A DNA stretch of 64,000 bases from Mesorhizobium sp. M4B.F.Ca.ET.203.01.1.1 (GCF_004791025.1 NZ_SRUO01000007.1:247491-311490); one strand, 5' to 3'; counted from the stretch's first letter, positions 1 through 9,380 are shown. Notes: generated by a model from the sequence alone, not told the origin. Made by a program: numbers and translations.

Positions 1-484
1 CCGCCCCCCCGGACGAACCGCCCGGCGTGAAATCCGGATTCCACGGATTGCGGGTGACGCCCCATCGCCTCGACCAGGTGTAGCCGGCGCAGCTGAATTC
101 GGGCGTCGCCGTGCGCGCATGCACGATGCCGCCGGCCTTGATGATGCGCTCGTTCATCGTCGAGGTATGGCCGCATACGGCATCCCTGGTCAGCAGCGAG
201 CCGTGCGATGTCGGCTTGCCCTTGATGTAGCTCTCGTCCTTGATGCCGATCGGCAGGCCCTCGAGAGCCCCGGTCCTTGCGCCCCTGGCGTATTTCGCCT
301 CTGCCTTCCTGGCCAGACCGATGGCCTCCTCGAAATGCGTGAAGGTGAAGCAGTTGATCGTCTCCTTCGTGGCCTCGGCGCGGTCGATGACGGCCCGCAT
401 CAGTTCCACCGGCGAGAGCTTCTTTGCCTTGAACAGCCGCAGCGCCTCGCTGGCCGGCATGTAGCAGAGATCGAGATCGGTCAT
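1..484 (-). CDS. Amidase (amidase signature family), N-terminal 161 residues; C-terminus beyond window
   Basis: Hydrolyses an amide bond; the substrate cannot be told from this fragment. The amidase-signature catalytic Lys sits in GIKDE (about residue 82), and the glycine/serine loop PGGSSGG (about 154-160) holding the cis-Ser is visible just before the window edge, so the nucleophile Ser lies outside. The ATG start is preceded by a GGAG Shine-Dalgarno about 10 bases upstream. It lies 101 bases downstream of a polyamine-type binding protein on the same strand, which suggests joint uptake and hydrolysis of an amide or amine compound. Family sure; substrate unknown. Confidence 0.9.
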   Translation of the reverse strand, partial: MTDLDLCYMPASEALRLFKAKKLSPVELMRAVIDRAEATKETINCFTFTHFEEAIGLARKAEAKYARGARTGALEGLPIGIKDESYIKGKPTSHGSLLTRDAVCGHTSTMNERIIKAGGIVHARTATPEFSCAGYTWSRRWGVTRNPWNPDFTPGGSSGGA

Positions 485-585
485 GGGCAGTCTCCTACGG
501 TCGGCGGAACCGCGCTTGGTGCGAAGGGACACACCGGACCGCGCGTCGCGGTCCGGCGACTGTGGCCGGACAGACTTCGGCGCGG

Positions 586-1620
586 CTATTTCTGGAGATC
601 GGTCCAGATCCTCGTATAGAGCGCCTGCACGTCCGGCGGACAGGTCGGCATGAACTTGCCCTTGGCGGCGAGTTCAGCCGGAACCTCGACCTCCGGCGCA
701 CCCTTCATCTCGTCCGGCATGAACGGCTCGGATCCCTTGATGCCGTTCGCGTAGTGCGCGAACGCCGAGATCATCGCCGCGTTCTGCGGGTCCATGATGA
801 AGTTCTGGAACAGCTTGGCGTTCTCGACATTCTTTGCGTCCTTGAGAACCGCGACATTGTCCATCCAGATCGGATAGCCTTCCTTCGGATAGCCGTAGAC
901 GATCTTGTCGTTCTCCATCCGCTCGCGCAGCGATATGCCGTTCCAGTTCACGCCGGCCGCGATATCGCCCCTGCCGAGGCCGTCGACGGCCGCATAGTCG
1001 AACGAAAGCCATTTCGCCTTGGCCTCGACCAGCTTGTCGCGCACCTTCTTCAGCACCTGCTTGTCGTCGGTGCAGTATTCGCCGCCGAAATAGGAGATGG
1101 CGAGGAACAGGATGTCGCCCATCTCCGGCACGACATTGATCTTGCCGACGAGCTCGGCGGGCGGATCGAGGAAAACGGCCGACGTGTTCGGGTCGCCGGA
1201 ATAGACCGACTTGTTCACCGAGACGCCGGTCGTGCCCCATTGCCAGGGAACGGTGTATTTGCGGCCCGGATCGAACGGCACGTCGACCCATTTCGGATCG
1301 ACGTTCTTGAAGTTCTCCATTTTGTTGGGATCGGTCTCCAGCAGCAGGCCTTCGCTGATCCAGACCGGCATGACACTGGCCGACGGCACGACGATGTCGT
1401 AGCCCGAAGCGCCCTGGCGCACCTTGGCCAGCGCCGTGTCGTTGGAGTCATAGTCGGTGACGGTGACCTTGACCTTGTAGGTCTCCTCGAACTTCTTGAT
1501 GAGGTCGGGATTGGTGTAGTTGCCCCAATTGTAGATGTTGAGCTCGCCGTCGGCGCGGGCTGCGCCTGTCGCGGCCATCAGCGACAGCCCGGCGACAGTC
1601 GCGATCGATTTCCAGTTCAT
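586..1620 (-). CDS. Periplasmic ABC transporter substrate-binding protein, PotD/PotF type
   Basis: A 344-residue extracellular solute-binding protein of the spermidine/putrescine class. An N-terminal signal peptide (about residues 1-23, cleavage after AARA) is followed by the typical [10 protein letters not shown] start of the mature PotD-like fold. I chose the ATG of MNWKS because GGAGA lies about 6 bases upstream and the signal peptide starts there; a longer in-frame start at 1698 would add 26 non-conserved residues. No permease or ATPase gene of this transporter is in the window; they may lie beyond the amidase. Likely ligand is a polyamine or other small amine. Confidence 0.9.
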   Translation of the reverse strand: MNWKSIATVAGLSLMAATGAARADGELNIYNWGNYTNPDLIKKFEETYKVKVTVTDYDSNDTALAKVRQGASGYDIVVPSASVMPVWISEGLLLETDPNKMENFKNVDPKWVDVPFDPGRKYTVPWQWGTTGVSVNKSVYSGDPNTSAVFLDPPAELVGKINVVPEMGDILFLAISYFGGEYCTDDKQVLKKVRDKLVEAKAKWLSFDYAAVDGLGRGDIAAGVNWNGISLRERMENDKIVYGYPKEGYPIWMDNVAVLKDAKNVENAKLFQNFIMDPQNAAMISAFAHYANGIKGSEPFMPDEMKGAPEVEVPAELAAKGKFMPTCPPDVQALYTRIWTDLQK

Positions 1621-1938
1621 GCTGTTCTCCCATTGTTGGGACCGGCCGCAAAAGCGGCCTCGGGTCCGACGAAAATAGTTCCTCTCATGCGTGGCCATTC
1701 ACCGGCGGAGCCGACTGGCCAACTCGATCTCAACGTAACTATGACTAAATATACAGTCAATATCTTTCAGCGGGTATTATCCCGGTTGGAAGCGCGACCC
1801 CTCGCAGGCGTAGGAAACCCGACCAATGCGCCGATGCGCCGGCAAACGTCTCATGGTATCGTCAACGACGAGGGCATTGATGGATTGGGGCAAGCCTCGG
1901 CGTGAACAGCCGCGGCTTGCAGGGTTGGGTTGGGGGTC
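1621..1938. promoter_or_regulatory. Intergenic control region with a TGACT-N8-AGTCA inverted repeat
   Basis: No convincing gene is seen here. The stretch around 1735-1775 is clearly AT-richer than its surroundings and carries TGACT (1742-1746) and AGTCA (1755-1759) as an 18-base inverted repeat, in the size range of GntR-type operators. It lies about 120 bases upstream of the binding-protein start, so it could control the binding protein and amidase. The regulator is not in the window; this is inference from symmetry only. Confidence 0.35.
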
Positions 1939-2235
1939 ATGCGCCTTTTTTGGGCGATTGTGCTGCTGATGACCAGAGGGCTCTTTTCCGCCGCGCGCGG
2001 CGAGGAACGCATCGCCTTGGTCGTCGCCGGTCCGGCCGGTGACGGCGCGCCCGCCGTCGCCGTGCGGATCGCGGCAAGCTTGCGGCAGATAGGTTTTGCG
2101 GTCGGGCTGCTGAGCCACGGCGAGGACCGAACCGGCCCGCAGTCCAGCAGGCCCAGCCTACGGGAGCAGATGCCAACGGAGACGAATTCCGCACCACAGG
2201 GCTTGGGTACATGCGCGCCAAAACTGTTGTCCTGA
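1939..2235 (+). CDS. Small secreted ORF with a caspase-like first strand and helix
   Basis: A 98-residue reading frame with a hydrophobic leader (MRLFWAIVLLMTRGLF, then AARG), followed by ERIALVVAG and a helix-like stretch ending in GFAVG. This resembles the first beta strand and helix of peptidase C14 (caspase) domains, which often begin with RVALVIGN and contain ALxxxGF. No catalytic His or Cys is present, so it is at most a fragment. It overlaps the first 25 bases of the following CHAT gene, suggesting a shared transcript. It could be a real small protein, a remnant of a caspase gene, or chance coding. Confidence 0.4.
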   Translation: MRLFWAIVLLMTRGLFSAARGEERIALVVAGPAGDGAPAVAVRIAASLRQIGFAVGLLSHGEDRTGPQSSRPSLREQMPTETNSAPQGLGTCAPKLLS

Positions 2236-4684
2236 TTGTTGTCGCCGCCATGTTAGGCGTGCTTGCGGTCGTCCTCGCCAATGTCTGGCTGGCCGACCAG
2301 CGGACTGGAATGGCACAGCTTGACAATGCGCCCGCAACCGCGGCGCCGCCGCCTATGAGCGGGGCGAGCGACGGCGGCTACGGCAGCCCACCGGCCGGCC
2401 TCGGAAGTGGCGACTCGGGCAGCGGCGGCGGTGGTTCCGACAGCGACGGTGGTGGTTCCGGCGGCGGCAGCAGCGGTTTGGCCGGCGGCGGCCTCGGCAA
2501 CGGCGGTGGTTGGGACGGCGGCGGTGGCTGGGGCGGCGGCAGCAGCGGTTTGGCCGGCGGCGGCCTCGGCAACGGCGGTGGTTGGGACGGCGGCGGTGGC
2601 TGGGGCGGCGGCGGCAGCGGTGGCCAGGAGCCGTATCCGATGGACGTCGCCCCGGAGACCAGCCATCCCGAAAGCCAGGCCGAGGAAACCGCAGCCTACG
2701 AGGCATACAAGCGCGAGCAGGCCCAGCGCGAGGCCTATGAGCAACAACTGCGGGCACAGGCTGAGGCACTCAGGGCCGAAATGGAGCGCGCCGCGGAAAC
2801 CGCCAAGGCCTCGGCCCCGGACCAGCCGTCGACGGGCGCTGGCCCGCCGCCCGCCGGCAACACCGAGATCGATCCCGGTGACGGCCTTCCGCCCCTGCCC
2901 CCTGATCCGGCACCGGCCTCAGCCCAGGACCAGCCCTCGACCGGGCCGGTCTTGGTTCCTGCCGGCGGCGCGGATGTCGATCCCGACGATGGCAACCTTC
3001 CACCCCCGCCGCCCGCTCCGGAGCCGGCCACGGAGCAGGTCGTCCGGCACCCGGCCATCGATGCGCCGGACGAGGTGGTGGCGGGTGACGTCGTGACCGT
3101 ATCGATCGCGTTGACCGAGGAGCAATTGACGCCAGAGGTCAAGGTGAAAGCCGCACCCGGCACGACGGTGACCGAGGACGGCGCACTGCGCATGGCGATG
3201 CCAGCGGGCACAGAGCAATGGCCGATCGACATCGATCTCTTCGCCTCGGGCTTCGATCTCGCCGATGGCGGCAAATGGAGCCGGGCAACCACGCTCTATC
3301 GCGAAGGCGACAGCGATTTCGTCCGCTTCGAGCTCAAGGCGCGGCCGATCGGCCAGGACAGCAAGCCAGGCCAGTTCATCGCCCGCATCTACAGTGCCGG
3401 ACGTTTTCTCGGCTCGGCATCGCGGCCCGTCACCATAGCGCGGACGCGGATACCCGCTCCCGGCGCCGAAGCCGCCACCCCTGCCCCGGCGATGCTGCTC
3501 GCCTCGGCGCCGAGACAGCCATTGACCGGCAGTATCGACCTCAACGGCGATGGCGACGTGCCCGATCTCGACGTCACCATCCTCTATGACGATCCGAGCG
3601 GCCTCGGCTCGGGACAGATCATCATCCATTCGCCGCATCTGGCCGGACCGGTGACCGACAGTTTCTCGACACCACCGGAAATGGCGGCATGGCTGGAGTC
3701 CGAATACCAACGCCTGCTGCAGCTCGGCCTCAGCCTGCGCGGCGCGGTTTCGTTGCAGCAGCCCGCCGCAAGCAATGACCCGGAAGCGCAAAAGCGCTTC
3801 GTCACGCTTGCCGCCGAAGGCTTCGGCGATGTGCTCTATCGCGACTATGTGCCGAAGGTGTTCAAGCATGTTTTCTGGTCGTTGCGCAGCAAGGGCGAAC
3901 TGCGCTCGATCCAGATCACCTCGAACAGCCCGACACTGCCCTGGGAATTGATCCGCCCGCGAAGCGACGACGGCGCGACGCAGGACGGCTTCCTCGGCAT
4001 GGGCTATCGGCTGGCGCGCTGGGCGCCGCGCAGCATGTCCTCGCAGGTCGACAATCCGCTCGACCGGCTGGTCTTCACCGGCGTTGCGGCCGTAGCCCCC
4101 TCCTATGTCGACAAGCAGTCTCTGTCGTTCCAGGAGGTCGAGATCGAGGCGCTCAGCAAGCTTTCCGGTTATCGCCGCTTCGACGGCGATTTCGTCTCTT
4201 TCGAAAAGCTCGTCGGCGAGGTCTCGACCGGCTTCATCCATTTTTCCGGCCATGGCGAGGTCAACCAGCCTGGCAGCGGCCGACCGGTTTTTGCCATCGA
4301 CCTCGTCGATCAGTCGCTCGATCCGACACCTGGCGCGCGCTGGTCGCGGCCGCCCACGGTACAGGCAATCCCTTCTATTTCTTCAACGCCTGCGACAGCG
4401 GACGCTCGCAGATGTTCGGTGGCTTCGTGCAGGGCTGGGGACCTGCGGTGCTGGCGAGCGGCGCTTCCGGTTTCATCGGCGGCATGTGGCCGCTGACCGA
4501 CCGCGCCGCGGCCGCCTTCTCTGCCGATTTCTACGGCGGCATCACCACCCGGCTCAAGGACGGGCCGGTCTACCTCGCCGAAATCCTGCAAGGCGTGCGC
4601 AAGCGCTTTTACGAAACGGGTGACCCGACCTACCTTGCCTATACTTTCTACGGCAACGCCAATCTTCAGGTCGTGACGCAGTAG
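2211..4684 (+). pseudogene. Membrane-anchored CHAT-domain protease, frameshifted within the CHAT domain
   Basis: CHAT domains are caspase-like Cys proteases. In order: one N-terminal membrane segment (about residues 5-27), a Gly-rich stretch with a perfect 24-residue tandem repeat, an Ala/Glu/Arg-rich probable coiled coil (about 155-200), a Pro-rich linker, a beta-rich domain (about 280-420), an EF-hand-like loop DLNGDGDVPDLD (443-454), then CHAT. The catalytic His is in SGHG (H681). The first frame then runs off to a stop at 4496, while the rest of the domain, including the Cys motif NACDSG (tgc at 4391), continues in another frame from about 4331 to 4684. One base is missing near 4329. This is either a true disruption or a sequencing error. 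Confidence 0.8.
2469..2612 (+). repeat. Two perfect 72-bp tandem repeats encoding a Gly/Trp-rich 24-residue unit
   Basis: The copies 2469-2540 and 2541-2612 are identical, followed by a partial third start. They encode Ser-Ser-Gly-Leu-Ala then glycine-rich sequence with GWDG and GWG motifs in the spacer between the membrane segment and the coiled coil of the CHAT protein. Perfect identity suggests a recent duplication and probable copy-number variation between strains. Confidence 0.9.
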
Positions 4685-4717
4685 GAGCCGGAAGCGCGGC
4701 GACGTAGGACAGCGATC

Positions 4718-4936
4718 TTACAGCGCTCTTTGCGGACAGGGCATTCCGGCGGTGTCACCGCAACGCGAGGCCGTCGGCTGGGGCCGGGAACTCATATCTT
4801 CCGAATGCCGTACCAGTTCGGCGAAGACGAGGGCAAAACTTCCCAGCATCAGGAAGACGATAATCAGGCGTGTCACCGGCAATAGACAGGTCTCGACTTG
4901 CTGGCCCCCGCCAACCCATCCACTGCCGGCTAACAT
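4718..4936 (-). CDS. Small single-pass membrane protein, hypothetical
   Basis: A 72-residue frame with one strong hydrophobic segment (RLIIVFLMLGSFALVFAELV, about residues 22-41), then a polar tail containing two Cys. I do not recognise a family. It occupies most of the gap between the CHAT gene and nadK on the opposite strand. The membrane segment argues for a real gene, but there is no clear ribosome site and no operon context. Nothing else is visible in the remainder of the 4685-5129 gap apart from the probable nadK promoter area. Confidence 0.4.
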   Translation of the reverse strand: MLAGSGWVGGGQQVETCLLPVTRLIIVFLMLGSFALVFAELVRHSEDMSSRPQPTASRCGDTAGMPCPQRAL

Positions 4937-5129
4937 GGCCCATCCGGCTTTACGAGAGCTTAAGCTTCGTCTTAACCATCACGTTCGGCCATCCGGCGAC
5001 ACAATGCGCGAGCAACTGCCTTTCATTGCCGTCCTGTGCGGGCCTTTGCAGATGCGGGCGGCCCATGCTACCCCGGCGCTGGCGCGGTCCGGAAACGGGC
5101 CGCCGCCAGCCGCTCGTAATCGGGAAGCC

Positions 5130-5903
5130 ATGAGCAAAGCCGCCAGCCATTTCGCCTTCGTCTCGTCCGACACCGCCGACGCCAAAGCGGCGCTGGAAAG
5201 CCTGTCGTCGCACTATGGGCAGACATCGGTCGAAGAGGCCGAGATTGTCGTCGCCCTCGGCGGCGACGGCTTCCTGCTGCAGACGCTGCGTGACACGATG
5301 AGCACCGGAAAGAAGGTCTACGGCATGAACCGTGGCACCATCGGCTTCCTGATGAACGAATACCGCGCCGGCGGCCTCGAGGAGCGCATCGCCGCCGCGG
5401 TCGCCGAGACCATCCGTCCGCTGGAGATGCTGGCGGTGACGCATGAGGGCGAGACCGTCTCTGCGCTGGCGATCAACGAAGTGGCGCTCTGGCGCCAGTC
5501 CTACCAGACGGCCAAGATCCGCATCGCGGTGGACGAGCAGGTGCGGCTCGAGGAACTGAACTGCGACGGCGTGATGATCGCGACACCCGCCGGCTCGACC
5601 GCCTATAACCTCTCCGCGCACGGCCCGATCCTGCCACTCGACGCGCCGCTGCTGGCGCTGACGCCGGTCAGCCCGTTCCGTCCGCGCCGCTGGCGCGGCG
5701 CCCTGCTTTCCAACAAGGCGACGGTGCGCTTCGACATACTCGAAGCCGAAAAGCGGCCGGTGAACGCGGCCGCCGACCATACCGAAGTGAAGGCCGTGGC
5801 CTCGGTTACAGTGCGGGAGTCGCCGACCGCGACGGCGACGTTGTTGTTCGATCCCAACCATTCATGGAACGAGCGCATCCTCGCCGAACAGTTCCGCTAC
5901 TGA
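5130..5903 (+). CDS. nadK: NAD kinase
   Basis: Phosphorylates NAD to NADP in the cytoplasm using ATP or polyphosphate. The 257-residue protein has the GGDG motif (residues 44-47), the NE motif (116-117) and the conserved stretch CDGVMIATPAGSTAY (about 145-159) that binds the nucleotide. The length matches rhizobial NadK. I chose the ATG of MSKAASH because it gives the family's N-terminus; the in-frame extension back to 4752 has no similarity to the family. It is a monocistronic-looking gene upstream of a helicase gene. Confidence 0.95.
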   Translation: MSKAASHFAFVSSDTADAKAALESLSSHYGQTSVEEAEIVVALGGDGFLLQTLRDTMSTGKKVYGMNRGTIGFLMNEYRAGGLEERIAAAVAETIRPLEMLAVTHEGETVSALAINEVALWRQSYQTAKIRIAVDEQVRLEELNCDGVMIATPAGSTAYNLSAHGPILPLDAPLLALTPVSPFRPRRWRGALLSNKATVRFDILEAEKRPVNAAADHTEVKAVASVTVRESPTATATLLFDPNHSWNERILAEQFRY

Positions 5904-6096
5904 GCCGGTACCAGGACAGGGCCTCGATTAAGCATCGCGATTAAGCTTACGTCTTCACAATCGCAGCATTTCCGGCCGTTTCTGTTGACAAATCGTGGGC
6001 TTGCGCCTAACTCCAACGCCGATCTTGCAGGCGCGCGGCGCCTGCCGCGACGGATACCGTTGCGCTTCCCCCTGTAAAAGCCAAAGACAGCCAAAC

Positions 6097-7653
6097 TTGT
6101 CCTCAGACACCCAGACTGCTCAAGAAGCGTTGACATTCGCGGACCTCGGCCTTTCGCCGAAGGTCCTTTCCGCGGTCACCGATGCCGGTTACACCAAGCC
6201 GACGCCGATCCAGGCCGGCGCCATCCCGCATGCCTTGCTGGGCAAGGATGTGCTGGGCATCGCCCAGACCGGCACCGGCAAAACGGCATCCTTCGTGCTG
6301 CCGATGCTGACGCGTCTCGAGAAAGGCCGCGCCCGCGCCCGCATGCCGCGCACGCTGATCCTCGAACCGACGCGCGAGCTTGCCGCGCAGGTCGAGGAAA
6401 ACTTCGTCAAATACGGCAAGAACCATAAGCTCAACATCGCGCTGCTGATCGGCGGCGTCTCCTTCGACGAGCAGGACAAGAAGTTGGAGCGCGGCGCCGA
6501 TGTGCTGATCGCGACCCCCGGCCGCCTGCTCGATCACCGCGAGCGCGGCAAGCTGCTGCTCAACGGCGTCGAGATCCTCGTCATCGACGAGGCCGATCGC
6601 ATGCTCGACATGGGCTTCATCCCCGACATCGAGCGCATTTGCGAGATGATCCCGTTCACGCGTCAGACGCTGTTCTTCTCGGCGACGATGCCGCCCGAGA
6701 TCACCAAGCTGACGGAAAAGTTCCTGCACGCACCGGTGCGCGTCGAGGTCTCGAAGGCCGCCTCCACCGCGACCAGCATCACACAACGCCTGGTCAAGTC
6801 CGGCTCCAAGCCCTGGGACAAGCGCGAGACGCTGCGCAACCTGATGAAGGCCGAAGACGCCGAACTGAAGAACGCCATCATCTTCTGCAACCGCAAGGTC
6901 GAGGTCTCGGAACTGTTCCGCTCGCTGCTGAAGTATGATTTCGATGCCGGCGCCCTGCATGGCGACATGGACCAGCGCGCGCGCATGCAGATGCTGGCCA
7001 ATTTCCGCGACGGCAAGTTGCGCTACCTCGTCGCTTCGGACGTCGCCGCGCGCGGCCTCGATATCCCCGATGTCAGCCACGTCTTCAATTACGACGTGCC
7101 GATCCATGCCGAGGACTATGTCCACCGCATCGGCCGCACCGGCCGCGCCGGACGCGCCGGTAAATCCTTCACCATCGCCACCAAATCGGACACCAAATAC
7201 ATCGATGCGATCGAGCGGCTGATCGGCAACAAGATCGAGTGGCACGACGGCGACCTGTCGACGGTGGTCGCAAGCGAAGGCGAGGATGAAGCGCCCCGCC
7301 GTGGCCGCGGCGCGCCGCGCCGCGCCGGCCGCAAGGACGAGGACCGCAAGGACAGGGGCGAGCGCAAGCCGCGCGAGCGCCATGCCCGGCACGGCGAAGA
7401 CACGCCGGCCCCGGCACGCGAGGAGCAGCCGGTCGCGGCCGAGGCAACGGTGGCCGATATCGGCGAGCGGCGCGCGCGCAAGGAAGCGATCCGTTCCGAA
7501 AACAGCGAGCGCAGGGGCGATCGCAACGACCAGCGCGGCGAGCCGAAGCGGGAGCGCGACCGCCCTGCCCGCCACCGTCAGGAAGAAGACGACGCCACCG
7601 TCGGTTTCGGCGACGACATGCCCGCCTTCATGCGGATCGTCGCCAAGGTCTGA
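6097..7653 (+). CDS. DEAD-box ATP-dependent RNA helicase, RhlE/DeaD-like
   Basis: Unwinds structured RNA, probably in ribosome assembly, mRNA decay or cold adaptation. It shows the Q motif (TPIQ), Walker A AQTGTGKT (about 56-63), PTRELA, DEAD (about 164-167), SAT, and HRIGRTGRAG. After about residue 395 the tail is disordered and rich in Arg, Asp and Glu, as in RNA-binding tails of RhlE-type helicases. I propose the TTG start giving MSSDTQTAQEALTF because this is where helicase similarity begins; its Shine-Dalgarno is weak. A longer frame from 5995 exists but looks non-coding. It is followed by a strong terminator. Confidence 0.92.
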   Translation: MSSDTQTAQEALTFADLGLSPKVLSAVTDAGYTKPTPIQAGAIPHALLGKDVLGIAQTGTGKTASFVLPMLTRLEKGRARARMPRTLILEPTRELAAQVEENFVKYGKNHKLNIALLIGGVSFDEQDKKLERGADVLIATPGRLLDHRERGKLLLNGVEILVIDEADRMLDMGFIPDIERICEMIPFTRQTLFFSATMPPEITKLTEKFLHAPVRVEVSKAASTATSITQRLVKSGSKPWDKRETLRNLMKAEDAELKNAIIFCNRKVEVSELFRSLLKYDFDAGALHGDMDQRARMQMLANFRDGKLRYLVASDVAARGLDIPDVSHVFNYDVPIHAEDYVHRIGRTGRAGRAGKSFTIATKSDTKYIDAIERLIGNKIEWHDGDLSTVVASEGEDEAPRRGRGAPRRAGRKDEDRKDRGERKPRERHARHGEDTPAPAREEQPVAAEATVADIGERRARKEAIRSENSERRGDRNDQRGEPKRERDRPARHRQEEDDATVGFGDDMPAFMRIVAKV

Positions 7654-7671
7654 TCTCTGTTCCGTTTCGAC

Positions 7672-7705
7672 AAAAGGCAAGCCGAGCACTCGGCTTGCCT
7701 TTTCT
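7672..7705 (+). terminator. Rho-independent terminator after the helicase gene
   Basis: A perfect 15-bp stem (AAAAGGCAAGCCGAG and its complement) with a two-base centre and flanking A and T runs, so it can work in both directions between the convergent helicase and the minus-strand gene ending at 7729. Confidence 0.9.
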
Positions 7706-7728
7706 TGTCTGGACGGCCTTGCGGGCCC

Positions 7729-8325
7729 TCACATCGGGCCGGGCATCATCTTGGTCGGCTTCTCCAGCATCGGGAACTCGGCCTTGTTGCATTTCACGTT
7801 CGGGTTGGTCGGGCTGAACACGCCGTTCGGGTTGTCCTTGAGCCAGGCGTGAAGGTCGTAGTGGACGAACTCCTTCGGGATGAGCGGATAGTGTCCCTCC
7901 ATCGGCCCCATGAATTTCTGGCCGAATAACGAAGGTGCTTCCTTGACGTCCGGTGTCAGCGGCACCAGCCATTCGACCCCGACCAGCTTCAGGCCCTTCT
8001 TGGTCGGCTCATAGATCAGCACGTTGGGGCGCATCGGATCGAGTTTCTGCCCGACGCTGGGAACATTGACGAAGTGGATGCCCATGGCGCCCTTCGGATA
8101 ATCCATCGTGCCGGCTATCTTTTCGCCGCTGTAGTAGACGCAGCCGACAGTCGACAGATAGAGGTCGCGGATGGCGGCGGTGTAGTCCTCGTATTTGGCG
8201 AGCGACTTTTTCAAGGCCTCGATGTCGGCCTTGCCGGCATCCTCGGCCTGAGCCGTGGCCGCGCCAAGCCAGGCGCCGATGAGACCCGTCAGAGCGAGAA
8301 CACCGAAGCGAACTGTTTTCGTCAT
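7729..8325 (-). CDS. Secreted conserved hypothetical protein
   Basis: A 198-residue protein with a signal peptide (about 1-27, cleavage near ATAQA). The mature part begins with a charged helical stretch, then contains a section with GCVYYSGEKIAGTMDYP, and ends in a Pro/Met-rich tail (KPTKMMPGPM). Two Cys residues could form a disulphide. I do not recognise an enzyme family; similar periplasmic proteins of unknown function occur in proteobacteria. It is separated from the upstream OmpA-type gene by a terminator and is probably transcribed alone. The ATG is supported by a GGAGGAA site just upstream. Confidence 0.8.
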   Translation of the reverse strand: MTKTVRFGVLALTGLIGAWLGAATAQAEDAGKADIEALKKSLAKYEDYTAAIRDLYLSTVGCVYYSGEKIAGTMDYPKGAMGIHFVNVPSVGQKLDPMRPNVLIYEPTKKGLKLVGVEWLVPLTPDVKEAPSLFGQKFMGPMEGHYPLIPKEFVHYDLHAWLKDNPNGVFSPTNPNVKCNKAEFPMLEKPTKMMPGPM

Positions 8326-8523
8326 GCATTCCTCCCAGATTTTCTGATCTGGCCGTGCAAGACCGAGGCGTCGAACTTCTTGATTGCGCGGCCGATTGTA
8401 CCGCCCCGTCCCTCTGGAACGGTCCGATGCTATTCCTTTCCACTATCCCGGAAAAGCAGTTCGTTAGAACTAGCTAATTCTTCAGGACGACTGGGTGAAC
8501 TGAAGGCTGCCAATGTCGGTTCA

Positions 8524-8550
8524 AACGAAAACGGCCCCCGTGGGGGCCGT
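8524..8550 (-). terminator. Rho-independent terminator after the OmpA-family lipoprotein gene
   Basis: On the minus strand an ACGGCCCC/GGGGCCGT stem (8531-8538 with 8543-8550) is followed by TTTTCGTTT, 25 bases beyond the stop codon of the OmpA-family gene. Confidence 0.85.
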
Positions 8551-8574
8551 CTATACGTTTCGATGCCGAAGGGC

Positions 8575-9225
8575 TCAGGTGAGCGGCGAAAGCTGGATCT
8601 CGACGCGGCGGTTCTGCGCGCGGCCCTGTGTCGTCGCATTGGACGCGATCGGGCGGGTCTTGCCGAATCCGGTGACGGCGAAGCGGCGCGAATCGACACC
8701 TTGCCCGGACAGATAGTTGGCGACCGCGAGCGCGCGGCGCTGCGACAGGTCGAAATTGTGTTCGTCGCCGCCGGTCGAATCGGTGTGGCCGAAAACGTCG
8801 ACCGTGGTCTGGCGGAACTTGTTCAGCACAAGCGCCACCGAATTCAGCACCGGATAGAAGCCGGGCTTCACCGCGTCCTGGTCGATGTTGAAGGTGATGT
8901 CGGACGGCATGTTGAGGATGATCTGGTCGCCGGTGCGCGTGACGCTGACGCCGGTGCCCTGGAGCTGACGGCGCAGCTCGGCCTCGTTCTGGTCCATCGT
9001 GGCGCCGATGGCGCCGCCGGCGAGCGCGCCGATGCCGGCGCCGATCAGCGCGTTGCGACGGTCGTTGCCGCCGGCCAGAAGGCCAAGCCCGGCACCCGCG
9101 ATCGCGCCAAGGCCGGCGCCGGCCGCCGTGTTGGAAACCTTCTGCTCACCGGTGTACGGATCGGTGGTGGTGCAAGCGCTCACCAATACAGCCGTCGCCA
9201 CGACGACGAGCACAGTCTTCTTCAT
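8575..9225 (-). CDS. OmpA-family outer-membrane lipoprotein
   Basis: Anchors the outer membrane to peptidoglycan. The 216-residue protein has a lipoprotein signal with lipobox LVSAC, a Gly/Ala-rich glycine-zipper region (about 35-80), and a C-terminal OmpA domain with the peptidoglycan-binding signature around GHTDSTGG and SQRRA and the ending RRVEIQL. This layout matches YiaD-type proteins. The start at MKKTVLV is preceded by GAGAGGG on the minus strand. It is transcribed alone between a GFA-type gene and the terminator at 8524-8550. Confidence 0.92.
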   Translation of the reverse strand: MKKTVLVVVATAVLVSACTTTDPYTGEQKVSNTAAGAGLGAIAGAGLGLLAGGNDRRNALIGAGIGALAGGAIGATMDQNEAELRRQLQGTGVSVTRTGDQIILNMPSDITFNIDQDAVKPGFYPVLNSVALVLNKFRQTTVDVFGHTDSTGGDEHNFDLSQRRALAVANYLSGQGVDSRRFAVTGFGKTRPIASNATTQGRAQNRRVEIQLSPLT

Positions 9226-9380
9226 GAGAATGTCCCTCTCCAAACCGCGGCCATTGCAGCCGCGCCATATCAGCCCTTCCGGCGGTCTTGTAGCATGAAA
9301 TACGGCGAAAAGCGGAACGGCAAAATGCCGATCAGAGCTTTTCCATCGTCGCCATGCGCGGCTGTTCCGGCCAGTGCCCC

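Noticed and set aside
562..1905. Long plus-strand open frame opposite the binding protein gene
   Set aside because: It is a high-G+C shadow: no conserved motifs, while the minus strand gives a clear signal peptide and family features.
4966..4985. CtrA-like TTAA-N8-TTAA upstream of nadK
   Set aside because: The spacing is eight, not the seven of the CtrA consensus, and one weak match is not enough.
6103..7689. 528-codon minus-strand frame opposite the helicase
   Set aside because: Antisense of a strong DEAD-box gene with a composition typical of GC-rich shadows.
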